Source: Chlamydiota bacterium
Lineage (GTDB): Bacteria > Chlamydiota > Chlamydiia > Chlamydiales > Criblamydiaceae
DNA: 14,317 nt
Assembly: GCA_021772365.1 (NCBI GenBank)
Contig: JAJFMC010000420.1
Location: 1 to 14,317, forward strand
Direction: 5' to 3'
How positions within the stretch are numbered: the stretch's first letter is position 1; each line of letters begins with the position of its first letter. Below, in pieces: positions 13,854 to 14,317 of the stretch. Under the pieces are notes generated by a model. That model was given only the letters and a program-made list of their open reading frames with translations. It was not told the DNA's origin and made no database searches. The position numbers and the translations under genes were made by a program.

Positions 13854-14317
13854 TCAAATTAAGATGGACAAAAGTTCATTGGTGTCTTGTTCCTCTTCAA
13901 TTTTTTCTTTGTGTAGATTCTGAAGCTTTTTACAGTACTCTATCTCGAAAATAATACCATTATATCCACCGATGACAACTGCAGCAGAAATCCCTACGAT
14001 AGGAACGAAATAGCTAATAGCCAAGGAACAGATGATCATGACTGTCTGAATATAAGGGATTTTTTTTTTGATACTCCACGCCCACTCCTCCAATCTTTGC
14101 AACCACTTGATGTTAAATCTTGAAATCAACTTGATAACAAGCTTACAACACAATGATGCGATCGCCAGCGCATAGCACGTCATCGCCAACTGAGGAAGAA
14201 ACATATGTGCGGCAACACCGCCGGCTAACAATCCAAAAATCATTGCCGGTGTCTCATAAAAAAAATTACATGTCACTTTAAACCCACGCCATATGACAGA
14301 CTCTTTTACCTGCACCT
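13854..14317 (-). CDS. Hypothetical four-helix membrane protein, possibly 5'-truncated
   Basis: No family recognised. The frame is open to the right edge. A GTG at 14315 is the only visible start candidate and its ribosome-binding site would be outside, so the true start may lie beyond the window. Of the visible 153 residues, two hydrophobic hairpins are clear: about 22-39 with 42-63 (AMIFGLLAGGVAAHMFLPQ, then CYALAIASLCCKLVIKLI) and about 87-104 with 106-124 (IQTVMIICSLAISYFVPIVG, then ISAAVVIGGYNGIIF). A basic, tryptophan-containing loop (64-86) joins them, and the C-terminal tail is charged (KEKIEEEQDTNELLSILI). Paired hydrophobic hairpins are typical of chlamydial inclusion-membrane (Inc) proteins, but also of many ordinary membrane proteins. 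Stop is TGA at 13856-13854. Confidence 0.65.
   Translation of the reverse strand, partial: VQVKESVIWRGFKVTCNFFYETPAMIFGLLAGGVAAHMFLPQLAMTCYALAIASLCCKLVIKLISRFNIKWLQRLEEWAWSIKKKIPYIQTVMIICSLAISYFVPIVGISAAVVIGGYNGIIFEIEYCKKLQNLHKEKIEEEQDTNELLSILI

Noticed and set aside
1..14317. CRISPR array, insertion sequence, tRNA, rRNA or attachment site
   Set aside because: No regularly spaced direct repeats, no transposase or integrase frame, no terminal inverted repeats with target duplications, and no tRNA cloverleaf or CCA-ended gene were seen by eye.

Overview
The window looks like chromosome from a bacterium of the order Chlamydiales, probably an environmental lineage outside the genus Chlamydia. 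The main reason is gene content and order. An M16 (insulinase/pitrilysin) protease, a chloroplast-type glycerol-3-phosphate acyltransferase (plsB) and an RNase E/G family protein are read leftward. They sit next to a rightward yceD (DUF177), rpmF (bL32) and plsX. From memory this matches the C. trachomatis block CT806-CT811, where pmpD follows plsX; here no pmpD follows. The genus cannot be fixed from the sequence alone.

Layout. Positions 1-3692 hold a tightly packed leftward operon, rng-plsB-M16 protease, and the protease runs off the left edge. Positions 3693-5262 are mostly non-coding and hold one leftward orphan gene (130 codons) with a fully consensus promoter. This stretch also contains three strong inverted repeats, two of which look like leftward intrinsic terminators. 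Positions 5263-6984 are the rightward yceD-rpmF-plsX operon (ribosome maturation, ribosomal protein, lipid precursor). Positions 7075-11560 are two leftward genes: an acetoacetyl-CoA synthetase and, upstream of it, an 859-residue protein with divergent ankyrin-like repeats and an unrecognised C-terminal domain. An extended -10 promoter lies just upstream of that large gene. Positions 11634-13601 are a leftward operon of two tandem MarC-family membrane proteins and truA, with a good promoter at 13659-13688. At the right edge is the 3' part of a leftward four-helix membrane protein with no recognised family.

How the genes fit together. plsB and plsX both feed phospholipid synthesis: PlsX makes acyl-phosphate from acyl-ACP, and plastid-type PlsB acylates glycerol-3-phosphate. 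They sit in two divergent units that also carry RNA and ribosome genes (rng, yceD, rpmF). The acetoacetyl-CoA synthetase could add a route for acetoacetate into acyl-CoA pools. The large repeat protein, the 130-residue orphan and the right-edge membrane protein are the lineage-specific parts. Of these the repeat protein is the best candidate for something undescribed, possibly a host-interaction effector. No mobile element, CRISPR array, tRNA or rRNA was seen.
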